From contig JAHHGU010000032.1 of assembly GCA_019359765.1 (NCBI GenBank), positions 1 through 53,993 on the forward strand: a DNA stretch of 53,993 bases. The letters are read 5' to 3'. Of the stretch, positions 33,546-41,177 are shown piece after piece; positions within the stretch are counted from its first letter, which is position 1; each line of letters starts with the position of its first letter. Source of the DNA: Aphanothece sp. CMT-3BRIN-NPC111 (GTDB lineage Bacteria > Cyanobacteriota > Cyanobacteriia > Cyanobacteriales > JAHHGU01). The position numbers and the translations under genes were made by a program. The notes under the pieces were generated by a model. It was given only the letters and a program-made list of their open reading frames with translations. It searched no databases and was not told the origin of the DNA.

Positions 33546-34247
33546 ATGGTGCTGCCGACTGTCATTTTGCCCGGATATCTGGAAGGCGCGATCGCCTACC
33601 GCCCACTGGAACAATCTTTACAACAGCTTGGTTTCCCTACTGTAACAGTGCCATTGCGACGCCGCGATTGGTTGCCCACTGTGGGAGGTCGGTCAATGGT
33701 GCCGATTTTGCGCCAACTTGACCGCACAGTTAAGCAAGCGCTACAGCAATATAACGTTTCTCAGATTAACCTAATTGGTCACTCCGCAGGCGGCTGGATT
33801 TCCCGGATTTATCTAGGAGAAAAATCTTACTCTATTCACGGGGATGTCACAGAAGATGCTGGCTTGTGGCACGCTCATCCTTATGTTGCCACGCTAGTTA
33901 CTTTGGGGACTCCCCATATTAGCGGCGAACGTTGGACGCGAAAAAATCTAGATTTTGTCAAGCTTAACTATCCAGGTGCCTTTTACCCACAGGTGCGCTA
34001 CGTTTGTGTGGCTGGTAAAGCTATCTACGGGGAACGACGCCGGGGTAGCTGGTTAGCTTACAGCAGTTATAAGTTAACCTGCGGAAACGGTAATACTTGG
34101 GGAGACGGCATCACCCCCATTGAAGCAGCTCATCTTCAGGGAGCAACCAATCTAGTCATTGAAGGCGTTAAGCATTCCCCTAGGTCTCCTGGGGTTTGGT
34201 ACGGTTCCCCAGAACCTTTGCAAACTTGGGCATCTTATTTAGCATGA
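33546..34247 (+). CDS. Alpha/beta hydrolase, lipase-like
   Basis: A 233-residue alpha/beta hydrolase. The nucleophile S80 sits in GHSAGG (78-83). Candidates for the rest of the triad are D187 (WGDGITP) and H210 (GVKHSP). The N-terminus PTVILPGYLEG is the usual first strand and oxyanion loop, and VTLGTPH resembles lipases and GPI-inositol deacylases. Close relatives occur in cyanobacteria and plants. The substrate is unknown; a lipid or ester is likely. No signal peptide is present, so it is probably cytoplasmic or membrane-associated. Confidence 0.8.
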   Translation: MVLPTVILPGYLEGAIAYRPLEQSLQQLGFPTVTVPLRRRDWLPTVGGRSMVPILRQLDRTVKQALQQYNVSQINLIGHSAGGWISRIYLGEKSYSIHGDVTEDAGLWHAHPYVATLVTLGTPHISGERWTRKNLDFVKLNYPGAFYPQVRYVCVAGKAIYGERRRGSWLAYSSYKLTCGNGNTWGDGITPIEAAHLQGATNLVIEGVKHSPRSPGVWYGSPEPLQTWASYLA

Positions 34248-34367
34248 TGCCGATAATACCCTTAACTCTGTCGAAATATATACGCTTTTAGGGCAGTTAC
34301 TTCGGTTGTTTGCATGGCTAGCATATTAAGAAAGGTAAATTTTAGTTAAGAAAATTAAAGGCTAGCC

Positions 34368-35054
34368 ATGAAAACTCAGCCGTATGCATTTATCCTCCGG
34401 CGTTTGGCGACGATTCTGTCCGTGGTGATTCTGACGTTGACCATAACAGCCGCCCTCACAGGCATTTTGCTGGCTTTCTACTACGAACCAGCTGCTGGTG
34501 GTGCCTATAATTCATTACAGGCTATTAATTCTCAAGTGCCTAATGGCTGGTTGATTCAAAGCTTGCATGATATTGCTGGCAATGGTGCGATCGCAGTTTC
34601 CCTAATCCAGATTGTAGTCATGTTTCTGGGTCGGCAATTTCAACAAAGTTGGCTGACAGCTTGGATTAGCGGGATTTTGTTTACTTTGAGTGCGATCGCA
34701 CTCGGTTGGACAGCAATGATCCTCGACTGGAGCGAGCTGGGATACTGGCGTTTAAGTATCGAGTTGGGATCAATTGAAGCCATTCCTTTTATTGGACACC
34801 AGCTGAGAGATATCCTCACAGGTGGCGGACCGATCGCAACTGCAACTGTAGAACACCTGTACACAATACACAGCTACATTTTATCTATTGGCGCGATAGC
34901 TCTTGCCATCACCCATTTAGGTGGAGTACTCCTACAGGAGAGACGGCAGAAGCAAATACTGATCAAGGAACTGGAAGCGAAAGTATTAGCAGCTGAATCT
35001 CAACAATTTGAGGCAGAGTTGGAGCCAGAATCTTTCACCGTCACTAGCACATAA
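34368..35054 (+). CDS. Cytochrome b6-like membrane protein lacking one haem ligand
   Basis: A 228-residue protein with four membrane helices (about 12-36, 66-88, 97-119, 164-188), arranged as in cytochrome b6. With a constant offset of 19, H67, H168 and H183 match the b6 ligands H86, H187 and H202. The position of H100 is Q81 (codon CAG at 34608-34610), and the haem c(n) cysteine (C35) corresponds to I16; the protein has no cysteine at all. So it may carry one b haem (H67/H168) with normal ligands and a second with Gln/His ligation or none. A charged coiled C-terminal tail replaces the b6 end. petD and petC are not near. It may be a divergent cytochrome b or diaphorase-type protein. Confidence 0.72.
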   Translation: MKTQPYAFILRRLATILSVVILTLTITAALTGILLAFYYEPAAGGAYNSLQAINSQVPNGWLIQSLHDIAGNGAIAVSLIQIVVMFLGRQFQQSWLTAWISGILFTLSAIALGWTAMILDWSELGYWRLSIELGSIEAIPFIGHQLRDILTGGGPIATATVEHLYTIHSYILSIGAIALAITHLGGVLLQERRQKQILIKELEAKVLAAESQQFEAELEPESFTVTST

Positions 35055-35080
35055 AAGTAAGAATAAAGCTATCCACCTAC

Positions 35081-38000
35081 TTACTTTTGTTTCATTACCA
35101 GTAAAGTGATGTCATCAAAGACATTTTGTTCACCAATATGTTGCCGTAGATCGGAAATTAGAGCTTCCTTGATTTCGGTAACACCCAAATTTCGGTAGCG
35201 TCTCACTACCTCACAAAGCCGCTCTAGTCCATACTGCACTTTATTGATATTTTCAGCTTCTGTAATTCCATCTGTGTAAAGAACTGCTACATCACCTGAA
35301 TTTAAATAAACCTTTTCTTGGGAGATGAACTTAGCAATTTCCTGATCTAGTCCAATTGGAAAACCTAGATCTATAGTATCAATATGCTCGATTTCGCCCC
35401 CAGAACGCACCACAATCATTTCTTCGTGTTGACCGCTCAAACTCAGCTGTCCACAGGAATAGTCTAGTAAAGCCAACGTCAAGTTTTTATCCGAGTTCAG
35501 GCGCTGGATATTGCCATAAATAGTTCTATTGAGAATATCTAAAAATTTTACGGGATCATTTACCTGACTTTCCTGTAGAGTTCTGACTGCTGTTTGCACC
35601 ATCAGCATCAGCACCCCACTTTCTAAACCATGTCCTGTAACATCGCCGATGCTAATTTTTAAGCCCCGGTTGCCCTTCAGCACGTCGTAGTAGTCGCCCC
35701 CTACCTCATCTGCGGGTTCCATAAAAGCCGCTATTTCTAACCCGTCAATAGAGTTTAGTTCCGACTCTTTGGGTAAAACCATCTGTTGCAATTTCTGTGC
35801 GACCTCTAGTTCAGCCTTCATGCGGAGGTTTTCCGCTTTCAGGCGGCACAGGTTAATGTGAGTTCTCATGCGGGCAAAGAGTTCATCTTTACCAATTGGT
35901 TTGGTCAGATAATCATTAGCACCGACATTTAAACCAGTTACAATGTCTTGAACTTGGTTTTTAGCAGTTAACAAAATAATCGGCAATTCGGCGGCGCTGA
36001 AGCGATCGCGCAGTTTTTGAGTTACTTCATAACCCGTCATCTTGGGCATCATCACATCCAGTAAGATGATGTCAGGTTTTAAGCCTTGTTCCATCAACGC
36101 TAGGGCTTCTTCTCCGTTGTTGGCTTGGGCGATCGCATAATTTTGTAAAGACAGATAATTTGTCAGTACCTGAAGATTGATTGGTTCATCATCAACAATC
36201 AAGACTTTGATATCTTGTGGATTATCGATTGCCAGTCGTGTATTACTGGGGGTTAGTGATATTAACTTTGTTTCTAATGACGAAGAACGAAAGCTCTCTT
36301 TGAGGGCGTTTTTGGGTGGTGCCTTTTCAACCTTGCCTGGGGAGATAGCTAAGGTAAAGGCAAACTGTGAGCCAACGCCAACCTGAGAGTTCACGTTGAT
36401 TTTGCCCCCATGTAACTCAACCAATTGCTTGGTCACAGCTAGCCCTAATCCTGTTCCACCATATTCTCTAGAAGTAGAACCTGCTGCTTGTTCAAATGAT
36501 TTAAAAATGCGCTCAAGTTGATCTTCTGGAATACCAATTCCTGTATCAGAAACAGTGATTTCGATTTGGGGCTTTGCTTCCCCTCCTCGGCCGGAGAGGG
36601 GAGATGAGATTAATTGAGTATTCTCCTCAGCAAGCAGTGCAGCAGAGACTTTTACAGTACCAGAGGCGGTAAACTTTATCGCATTACCGATGAGGTTATA
36701 CAGAATTTGTTGCAAGCGATTTTCATCGGCGTAAACTGGCGGTAGATGATCGGGAATGGCGTTAACAAGCTGTAACTCTTTGTTGCCGACTAGAGGTTGG
36801 CTCAGGGTAAGCACAACATCAGCGATCGCTCCCACATCCACTGGCTTGAGTTGCAGTTCTATATTTTTGTGTCTTAGTTGAGAAAAATCGAGAATATCAT
36901 TGACCAAGTTAGAAAGACGGCGGCCGCTGGAAACAATCATCGCCAAATTGGAGCGAGTCGGTTGGGGTAAGTCTCCAGTTACCCCATCCATCAATGACTC
37001 AGCAATACCGATAATGCCATTCAGGGGGGTTCGCAGTTCGTGGGAAGTATTGGCGAGGAACTCATCCTTGAGTTTGTCCAAGTACTGCAATTCTTCGTTG
37101 GCTCGTTTTAACTCCTCCTCGCTATGGCGGAGTGCTGCTGTGGCTTGGTCTATTGCTTGCCGCAGCCGTGTGGGTGTGCTCACCAAAATGAACACCAAAC
37201 CGCCAGCCAAAAAGGCTGTCACACCGCCCGCAATCCACAACCATTTTGAGATGGGTGGACTTGATAACCATCCGCCTGCGGGGATCGCTGCCAACTGCCA
37301 CGAACCGTTGGGGAGAGTGACCTCCAACGTCATCGGATTTTGCTGAAAAATTGTGGTCTCCCCGAAAAAGACTTCGCCTTTAGCTCCTAATCCATCCTTC
37401 CCCCGGAGTGTGTATTGCAAGGGTGCGGACTTCTCAAGCAATCCTGCCTCTTTAAACAAGGTATCCCGGTCGAGGATGATGCCTGCCAGCCCCCAGTAGG
37501 AACCACTTTCAGGTCCTGTTCCAGAGGGGGTAAGAAATATAGGCGTGCGACCAATAAACGCCACCCCTCCTTCAACTAAATCAATTGGGCCTGCAACAAT
37601 TGTTTTTTTATTCTCGATCGCCTGCTTAATCGCCTCCCGTTCTTTGAGAATTGACATGGGGCTAAACCCGATAACCGCTTCGTTTCCTTTCAGGGGATAG
37701 ATATGGCTGCCGACTGTGTTTTTATAAAGTGCTACGCTGCGGATTCCCGGTTGCTGTGCCACAATGACTTTGGCAAGCTTTTCAAATGTTTCTTGGTCGA
37801 GATTGGGATTAATTGTCGAAACATAAGCCACCAGCCCTCGTGTGAGAAATAGTCGCTGATTTAACGCTTTTTCGAGGCGTGCTCTCACCGTACTTAGTTG
37901 AGTTAGCACATTGGCTCGATTTTGCTCCTGAAAGCGTTCTCGTTCTGAACGATCGAAGACCCAAACAACCGCCAAAACAACTACAACAGCTAATGAACCT

Positions 38001-38083
38001 GCAAGATAGGGTAACAGGCGAGTTTTACCGACAGCTGTTGGCGGGGGAACTTTTCCAGAATCTTGAACAGGCTTTTTATTCAC
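35081..38083 (-). CDS. CHASE-type sensor histidine kinase / receiver / SpoIIE phosphatase hybrid
   Basis: A 1000-residue protein starting with GTG at 38083. Order: membrane helix (24-42), a CHASE-like extracytoplasmic sensor (about 60-270), a second helix (280-301), a coiled linker, HisKA with H348 (TSHELRTPLNGIIG), HATPase with N467, DTGIGIP and GGTGLGLAV, a receiver with D676 (ILLDVMMPK), and a C-terminal PP2C/SpoIIE phosphatase (about 765-998) with EPADEVGGDYYDV and SIGDVTGHGLESG. Such a phosphatase would dephosphorylate a STAS protein; one is encoded 1.8 kb upstream in the same operon. A GC-rich palindrome (36580-36601) is inserted in frame inside the ATPase domain. The gene overlaps the preceding stop by 8 bases. 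Confidence 0.88.
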   Translation of the reverse strand: MNKKPVQDSGKVPPPTAVGKTRLLPYLAGSLAVVVVLAVVWVFDRSERERFQEQNRANVLTQLSTVRARLEKALNQRLFLTRGLVAYVSTINPNLDQETFEKLAKVIVAQQPGIRSVALYKNTVGSHIYPLKGNEAVIGFSPMSILKEREAIKQAIENKKTIVAGPIDLVEGGVAFIGRTPIFLTPSGTGPESGSYWGLAGIILDRDTLFKEAGLLEKSAPLQYTLRGKDGLGAKGEVFFGETTIFQQNPMTLEVTLPNGSWQLAAIPAGGWLSSPPISKWLWIAGGVTAFLAGGLVFILVSTPTRLRQAIDQATAALRHSEEELKRANEELQYLDKLKDEFLANTSHELRTPLNGIIGIAESLMDGVTGDLPQPTRSNLAMIVSSGRRLSNLVNDILDFSQLRHKNIELQLKPVDVGAIADVVLTLSQPLVGNKELQLVNAIPDHLPPVYADENRLQQILYNLIGNAIKFTASGTVKVSAALLAEENTQLISSPLSGRGGEAKPQIEITVSDTGIGIPEDQLERIFKSFEQAAGSTSREYGGTGLGLAVTKQLVELHGGKINVNSQVGVGSQFAFTLAISPGKVEKAPPKNALKESFRSSSLETKLISLTPSNTRLAIDNPQDIKVLIVDDEPINLQVLTNYLSLQNYAIAQANNGEEALALMEQGLKPDIILLDVMMPKMTGYEVTQKLRDRFSAAELPIILLTAKNQVQDIVTGLNVGANDYLTKPIGKDELFARMRTHINLCRLKAENLRMKAELEVAQKLQQMVLPKESELNSIDGLEIAAFMEPADEVGGDYYDVLKGNRGLKISIGDVTGHGLESGVLMLMVQTAVRTLQESQVNDPVKFLDILNRTIYGNIQRLNSDKNLTLALLDYSCGQLSLSGQHEEMIVVRSGGEIEHIDTIDLGFPIGLDQEIAKFISQEKVYLNSGDVAVLYTDGITEAENINKVQYGLERLCEVVRRYRNLGVTEIKEALISDLRQHIGEQNVFDDITLLVMKQK
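36580..36601. repeat. Palindromic repeat inside the kinase ATPase domain
   Basis: CCCCTC (36580-36585) and GAGGGG (36596-36601) flank CTCGGCCGGA. It encodes about SPLSGRGGE (residues 494-502), an extra loop in the HATPase domain. This palindrome type is common in cyanobacterial intergenic DNA. Confidence 0.5.
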
Positions 38084-39767
38084 AGTAACTAGGGCAGGTC
38101 GTGTTGATTCCCTGCTGGCAGCAACTTAGATATATTTGAGCTGCTTTATCTACTGGGGCTTGGCTCAAACAATATTGAAATAATTTTGCTGCTTCAGAAA
38201 AGTTCCCGATTTTATAAAGTAACAAGCCTTTTTCAAATTCTGTTGCAGTGGCTAATTTAGCCTGTTTGATTTCTGGAGCATCGGCATCAAAAATTTCATA
38301 AACTGTTACAACTTCTTTCTTCTCACTAATTTTAACTTGATCTATAAGCCGCGTTGCATATTTATTCGGATTCTCTAAAGAGAAAAAAGTATACTGAGAA
38401 ATCAATAAAGGTGTCTGATAATATTTGTTTAGCTTTTGAATTTGAGCGGCTAAATTAATTGCATCACTAATAGCTGTTTTTTCAATTTGTTTATATCCAC
38501 CCATAGCCTCTAGAATTATCGAACTTGTATTAATAGCAATATCGATTGAAAGAGGCAGACGCTCTGGTCTTTGCCGAGTTAGATTGTATTCTGCTATTTG
38601 GTGGAGAAGAGCGATCGCGGCCTTAACTGCATCGTCAGCACTAGTACTAAAGAGCGCCGTAATTGCATTACCAATGTAGCGGGCGAGCAATCCTTTGTTG
38701 TCAATTAAAGTAGGTTCTATGCGCTTGAAGAGGCCGTTAATAAACTTAAAGTTGTCTTTTGGTGTCATCGTTGAGGACAACTTGCTGAAGTCGCGGATAT
38801 CGGCAAATAGCACCGACATATTTTTCTGAACTGTAGGCTCTGATTGAAGAGCGACAGTGCTTTCCCCCTGGAAAATTTGCAGCAATTGCTCTGGAACATC
38901 ACGTTCGCAAGTTAGATTAGGTGTACCCAGGGGAAGTGAAGCCGCGCTACAGACGCGATCGCGGCCTTGCGTTTTTGCCAAATACAATGCTGCATCCGCC
39001 GCTTGCATAACTTCTGTTCCAGTTTTCCCGTGATCTGGAAAACAAGCAACTCCTAGCGAAATCGCGATTTGACCTAGAAACTGACCACCATAGTCAAGTT
39101 GCAATTGCTTTACCCCTTGCCGCAGTTGCTCAGCTCTAGCAGTAGTCACTTCTAAAGAAGCTTCTGGCATAATTAATGTTAACTCTTCACCGCCGTAGCG
39201 GCAGACAATATCTAAGCTGCGAATATTCTTTTGAATAAACTGGCTAATCTTTAACAGTACTAAATCTCCAGCTTCGTGCCCAAAATTGTCATTAAACTGC
39301 TTGAAATGGTCAATATCAAGCATAATAATTCCTAAGAATTGTTGATTATTATTAGCTCTTTTGATTTCCCTTGTTAAGGATTGCTCCAAGTAACGACGAT
39401 TAAAAAGACCAGTTTGTTGATCGCGGATAGTTTCCGTATGTAGCAAAGCTTCTATGAAATCAGCATGTTCAACTGCTGTTTCTAATATTATCTCTAAATC
39501 GGTTTTTTCTTCTTTAATAATCTTTAGCAAAAGCTGAAGTTCAGCTTTACTTGCTTCTAGTGATGCTTGCGCCTGCTGGCGTTCAATAATCTCTAATTTT
39601 AAACGTTGGTTTAATTCATGTAACTCAGATTCAATAATATCGGCATGGGCAAGCGTTGTTTCTAACAAAACTTCCATATCAGCCTTTTCTGCCTTTAAAT
39701 CTTCCACTTCTTGACGCAGTTGTTCTATTTCATTTAGCTGTTCAGTTGAAAGTGTTTCGGGAGGCAT
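38076..39767 (-). CDS. Diguanylate cyclase fused to a degenerate class III nucleotide cyclase
   Basis: A 563-residue cytoplasmic protein. Residues 8-112 are a coiled coil with two similar halves (EVLLETTLAHADIIESELH, EIILETAVEHADFIEALLH). The GGDEF domain (about 113-272) has an active-type site GGEEL at 192-196 and an intact inhibitory RxxD (183-186), so it should make c-di-GMP under feedback control. Residues about 312-495 are a class III adenylate/guanylate cyclase domain. The first metal Asp is present (D323), but the second is N367 (RYIGN) and the transition-state Arg is Gln (NLAAQ, Q442), so it is probably inactive. The C-terminus (505-550) is a TPR-like helix pair. The stop overlaps the next gene by 8 bases. 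Confidence 0.85.
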   Translation of the reverse strand: MPPETLSTEQLNEIEQLRQEVEDLKAEKADMEVLLETTLAHADIIESELHELNQRLKLEIIERQQAQASLEASKAELQLLLKIIKEEKTDLEIILETAVEHADFIEALLHTETIRDQQTGLFNRRYLEQSLTREIKRANNNQQFLGIIMLDIDHFKQFNDNFGHEAGDLVLLKISQFIQKNIRSLDIVCRYGGEELTLIMPEASLEVTTARAEQLRQGVKQLQLDYGGQFLGQIAISLGVACFPDHGKTGTEVMQAADAALYLAKTQGRDRVCSAASLPLGTPNLTCERDVPEQLLQIFQGESTVALQSEPTVQKNMSVLFADIRDFSKLSSTMTPKDNFKFINGLFKRIEPTLIDNKGLLARYIGNAITALFSTSADDAVKAAIALLHQIAEYNLTRQRPERLPLSIDIAINTSSIILEAMGGYKQIEKTAISDAINLAAQIQKLNKYYQTPLLISQYTFFSLENPNKYATRLIDQVKISEKKEVVTVYEIFDADAPEIKQAKLATATEFEKGLLLYKIGNFSEAAKLFQYCLSQAPVDKAAQIYLSCCQQGINTTCPSYCE

Positions 39768-39912
39768 AATTATAAATTTATTGCATAAAATAAGCTGTTC
39801 TAACTTTACCTACTGCTTTTTATTTTTGTTTTTACAGTCGTTATGTAGCTTTCAGCGAGCGCTTGTAAGATTTAGTTATTGTTAACTTTTACTTGTCTCT
39901 CTTCTATATCCC

Positions 39913-40257
39913 TTATTCCCATTCCAGTATTAAAGAAGGCATGAGGCGCTGTAAGTTCTTCAATGACTTTTTCTGCCAAGGAATGTTATTAGATCCTTTT
40001 ACTATCATATTAATAGTCTGCTTCTGACGTACTTGAATTACAAACTTTGAGATCAGGCTAATGCCTGAACTGTTGAGAAATTCCAGATCTGTCAGGTTGA
40101 GGGTAATGACAGGTGGCTCTTGTTCAGCAACATTGTTGAGCAACTCCACTATTGGCGCATACTCATTCATACCACTAAGTCGGAGTGAACCTTGACAATA
40201 AATTGTAGCAGTAGGTTGATCATAGCAAACTCTGTAATCATCCTTCTTTATTTCCAT
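39913..40257 (-). CDS. STAS-domain regulator (Slr1659-like anti-sigma antagonist)
   Basis: A 114-residue single STAS domain. The segment ITLNLTDLEFLNSSGISLISKF contains S63-S64 at the position of the SpoIIAA phosphoserine (DSSG there, NSSG here). Such proteins switch partners according to phosphorylation, which a SpoIIE-type phosphatase would remove; one is encoded downstream. It lies 35 bases after the GHKL-type gene, so the two are co-transcribed and probably interact, as with Slr1658/Slr1659. Confidence 0.8.
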   Translation of the reverse strand: MEIKKDDYRVCYDQPTATIYCQGSLRLSGMNEYAPIVELLNNVAEQEPPVITLNLTDLEFLNSSGISLISKFVIQVRQKQTINMIVKGSNNIPWQKKSLKNLQRLMPSLILEWE

Positions 40258-40292
40258 AGCTTAAAAAGCTCCTTATTAATTATTGAACAACG

Positions 40293-40877
40293 CTAGAGCA
40301 TCAATTGCACCATCGTTGTAACAATGATGACTTCTGGTTCTGTTTGTACCGTCTCAAACTTCCAGCCTAATTTGGCCATATAATCGTTAAGCATAGTTAC
40401 GTAACCTAAGCCAGAGTTTCCAATTGGTGTTTCAACTTCTGCTTGTTTTTCCAATTGTTGGATGTACATCTCACTTGGATCTGAGGCGCTCAACTCTTGA
40501 ATGTATGCTTTAAAGTCAGCTACAACTTGCGATGAAATAGTGTTGGTAGTGAGAAATATGATTTTATCTGCCTGCAAGTCAAGTTGAATAGTAATCGGCT
40601 GCGGCATGTTTTCGTCGCTAAACTTCATCGCATTCTCTAATAACTCATTAGCAATGTAGCTAACCGCACTTTTTATTTCGTTTTGTCGCTCAAACGTACT
40701 AGGATCTTCTTCACTGCCTGGAAAGAAAGTCGTTAAATAGTCAGCCATAAAATCAGCCGATAAACCATTATTGCGCCAGCGCTGTTTAAGCGGAACAGAA
40801 GTTGGTGAAAATCTCAAAAGTAGATATTCCTCGCTAGAGGAAAAATTATCTATAAAGTCTCCAAAAATTTGCGTCAT
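40293..40877 (-). CDS. GHKL-type regulator (Slr1658-like, anti-sigma-like)
   Basis: A 194-residue protein with part of the HATPase fold. An N-box-like helix IANELLENAMKFS (about 69-81) and a late NSGLGYVTMLND (about 154-165) are visible. The DxGxG ATP-lid motif is missing: the expected place reads FLTTNTISS. It resembles the cyanobacterial Slr1658 family, found beside a STAS protein. Either it binds ATP in an unusual way or it is a non-catalytic binding partner. It begins 13 bases after the small gene upstream and is followed by the STAS gene. Confidence 0.72.
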   Translation of the reverse strand: MTQIFGDFIDNFSSSEEYLLLRFSPTSVPLKQRWRNNGLSADFMADYLTTFFPGSEEDPSTFERQNEIKSAVSYIANELLENAMKFSDENMPQPITIQLDLQADKIIFLTTNTISSQVVADFKAYIQELSASDPSEMYIQQLEKQAEVETPIGNSGLGYVTMLNDYMAKLGWKFETVQTEPEVIIVTTMVQLML

Positions 40878-40890
40878 AGCAGTTAGGTTG

Positions 40891-41103
40891 TTATTTTCTA
40901 TTCAAAAATGTAATCAGCGCTACAACATCTTTGCCGCAGTCGTGATTTTGTAAGGGGTAATTGAGCAAAGAGGCGATCGCCTGAATATTTCCCTGTTTGG
41001 CAAGTTCCGGAAGAACCGATTTTGTCATAACTGGTAGAAGTGAATAGCTGAGAATATAACTCCCTATTTCAAGCATTCCCCAATTTAGCTCGGCGATCCA
41101 CAT
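40891..41103 (-). CDS. Small protein with a cyanobacterial AKQGN...I..LLN segment
   Basis: A 70-residue product with an ATG at 41103. Residues 30-50 (PELAKQGNIQAIASLLNYPL) match a segment found near the N-terminus of many cyanobacterial proteins of unknown function, where it begins an independent module. Here little follows, so it may be a shortened remnant or a free-standing small protein. It ends 13 bases before the Slr1658-like gene, in the same direction, which supports real expression as the first gene of the signalling operon. Confidence 0.45.
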   Translation of the reverse strand: MWIAELNWGMLEIGSYILSYSLLPVMTKSVLPELAKQGNIQAIASLLNYPLQNHDCGKDVVALITFLNRK

Positions 41104-41177
41104 CTTCCTAATCTATAGGTAGATGCATTTAAGGGGCTTACAAGCAAGAGCTTTTGCTTCTCTGCCTTTAAGCTTAT

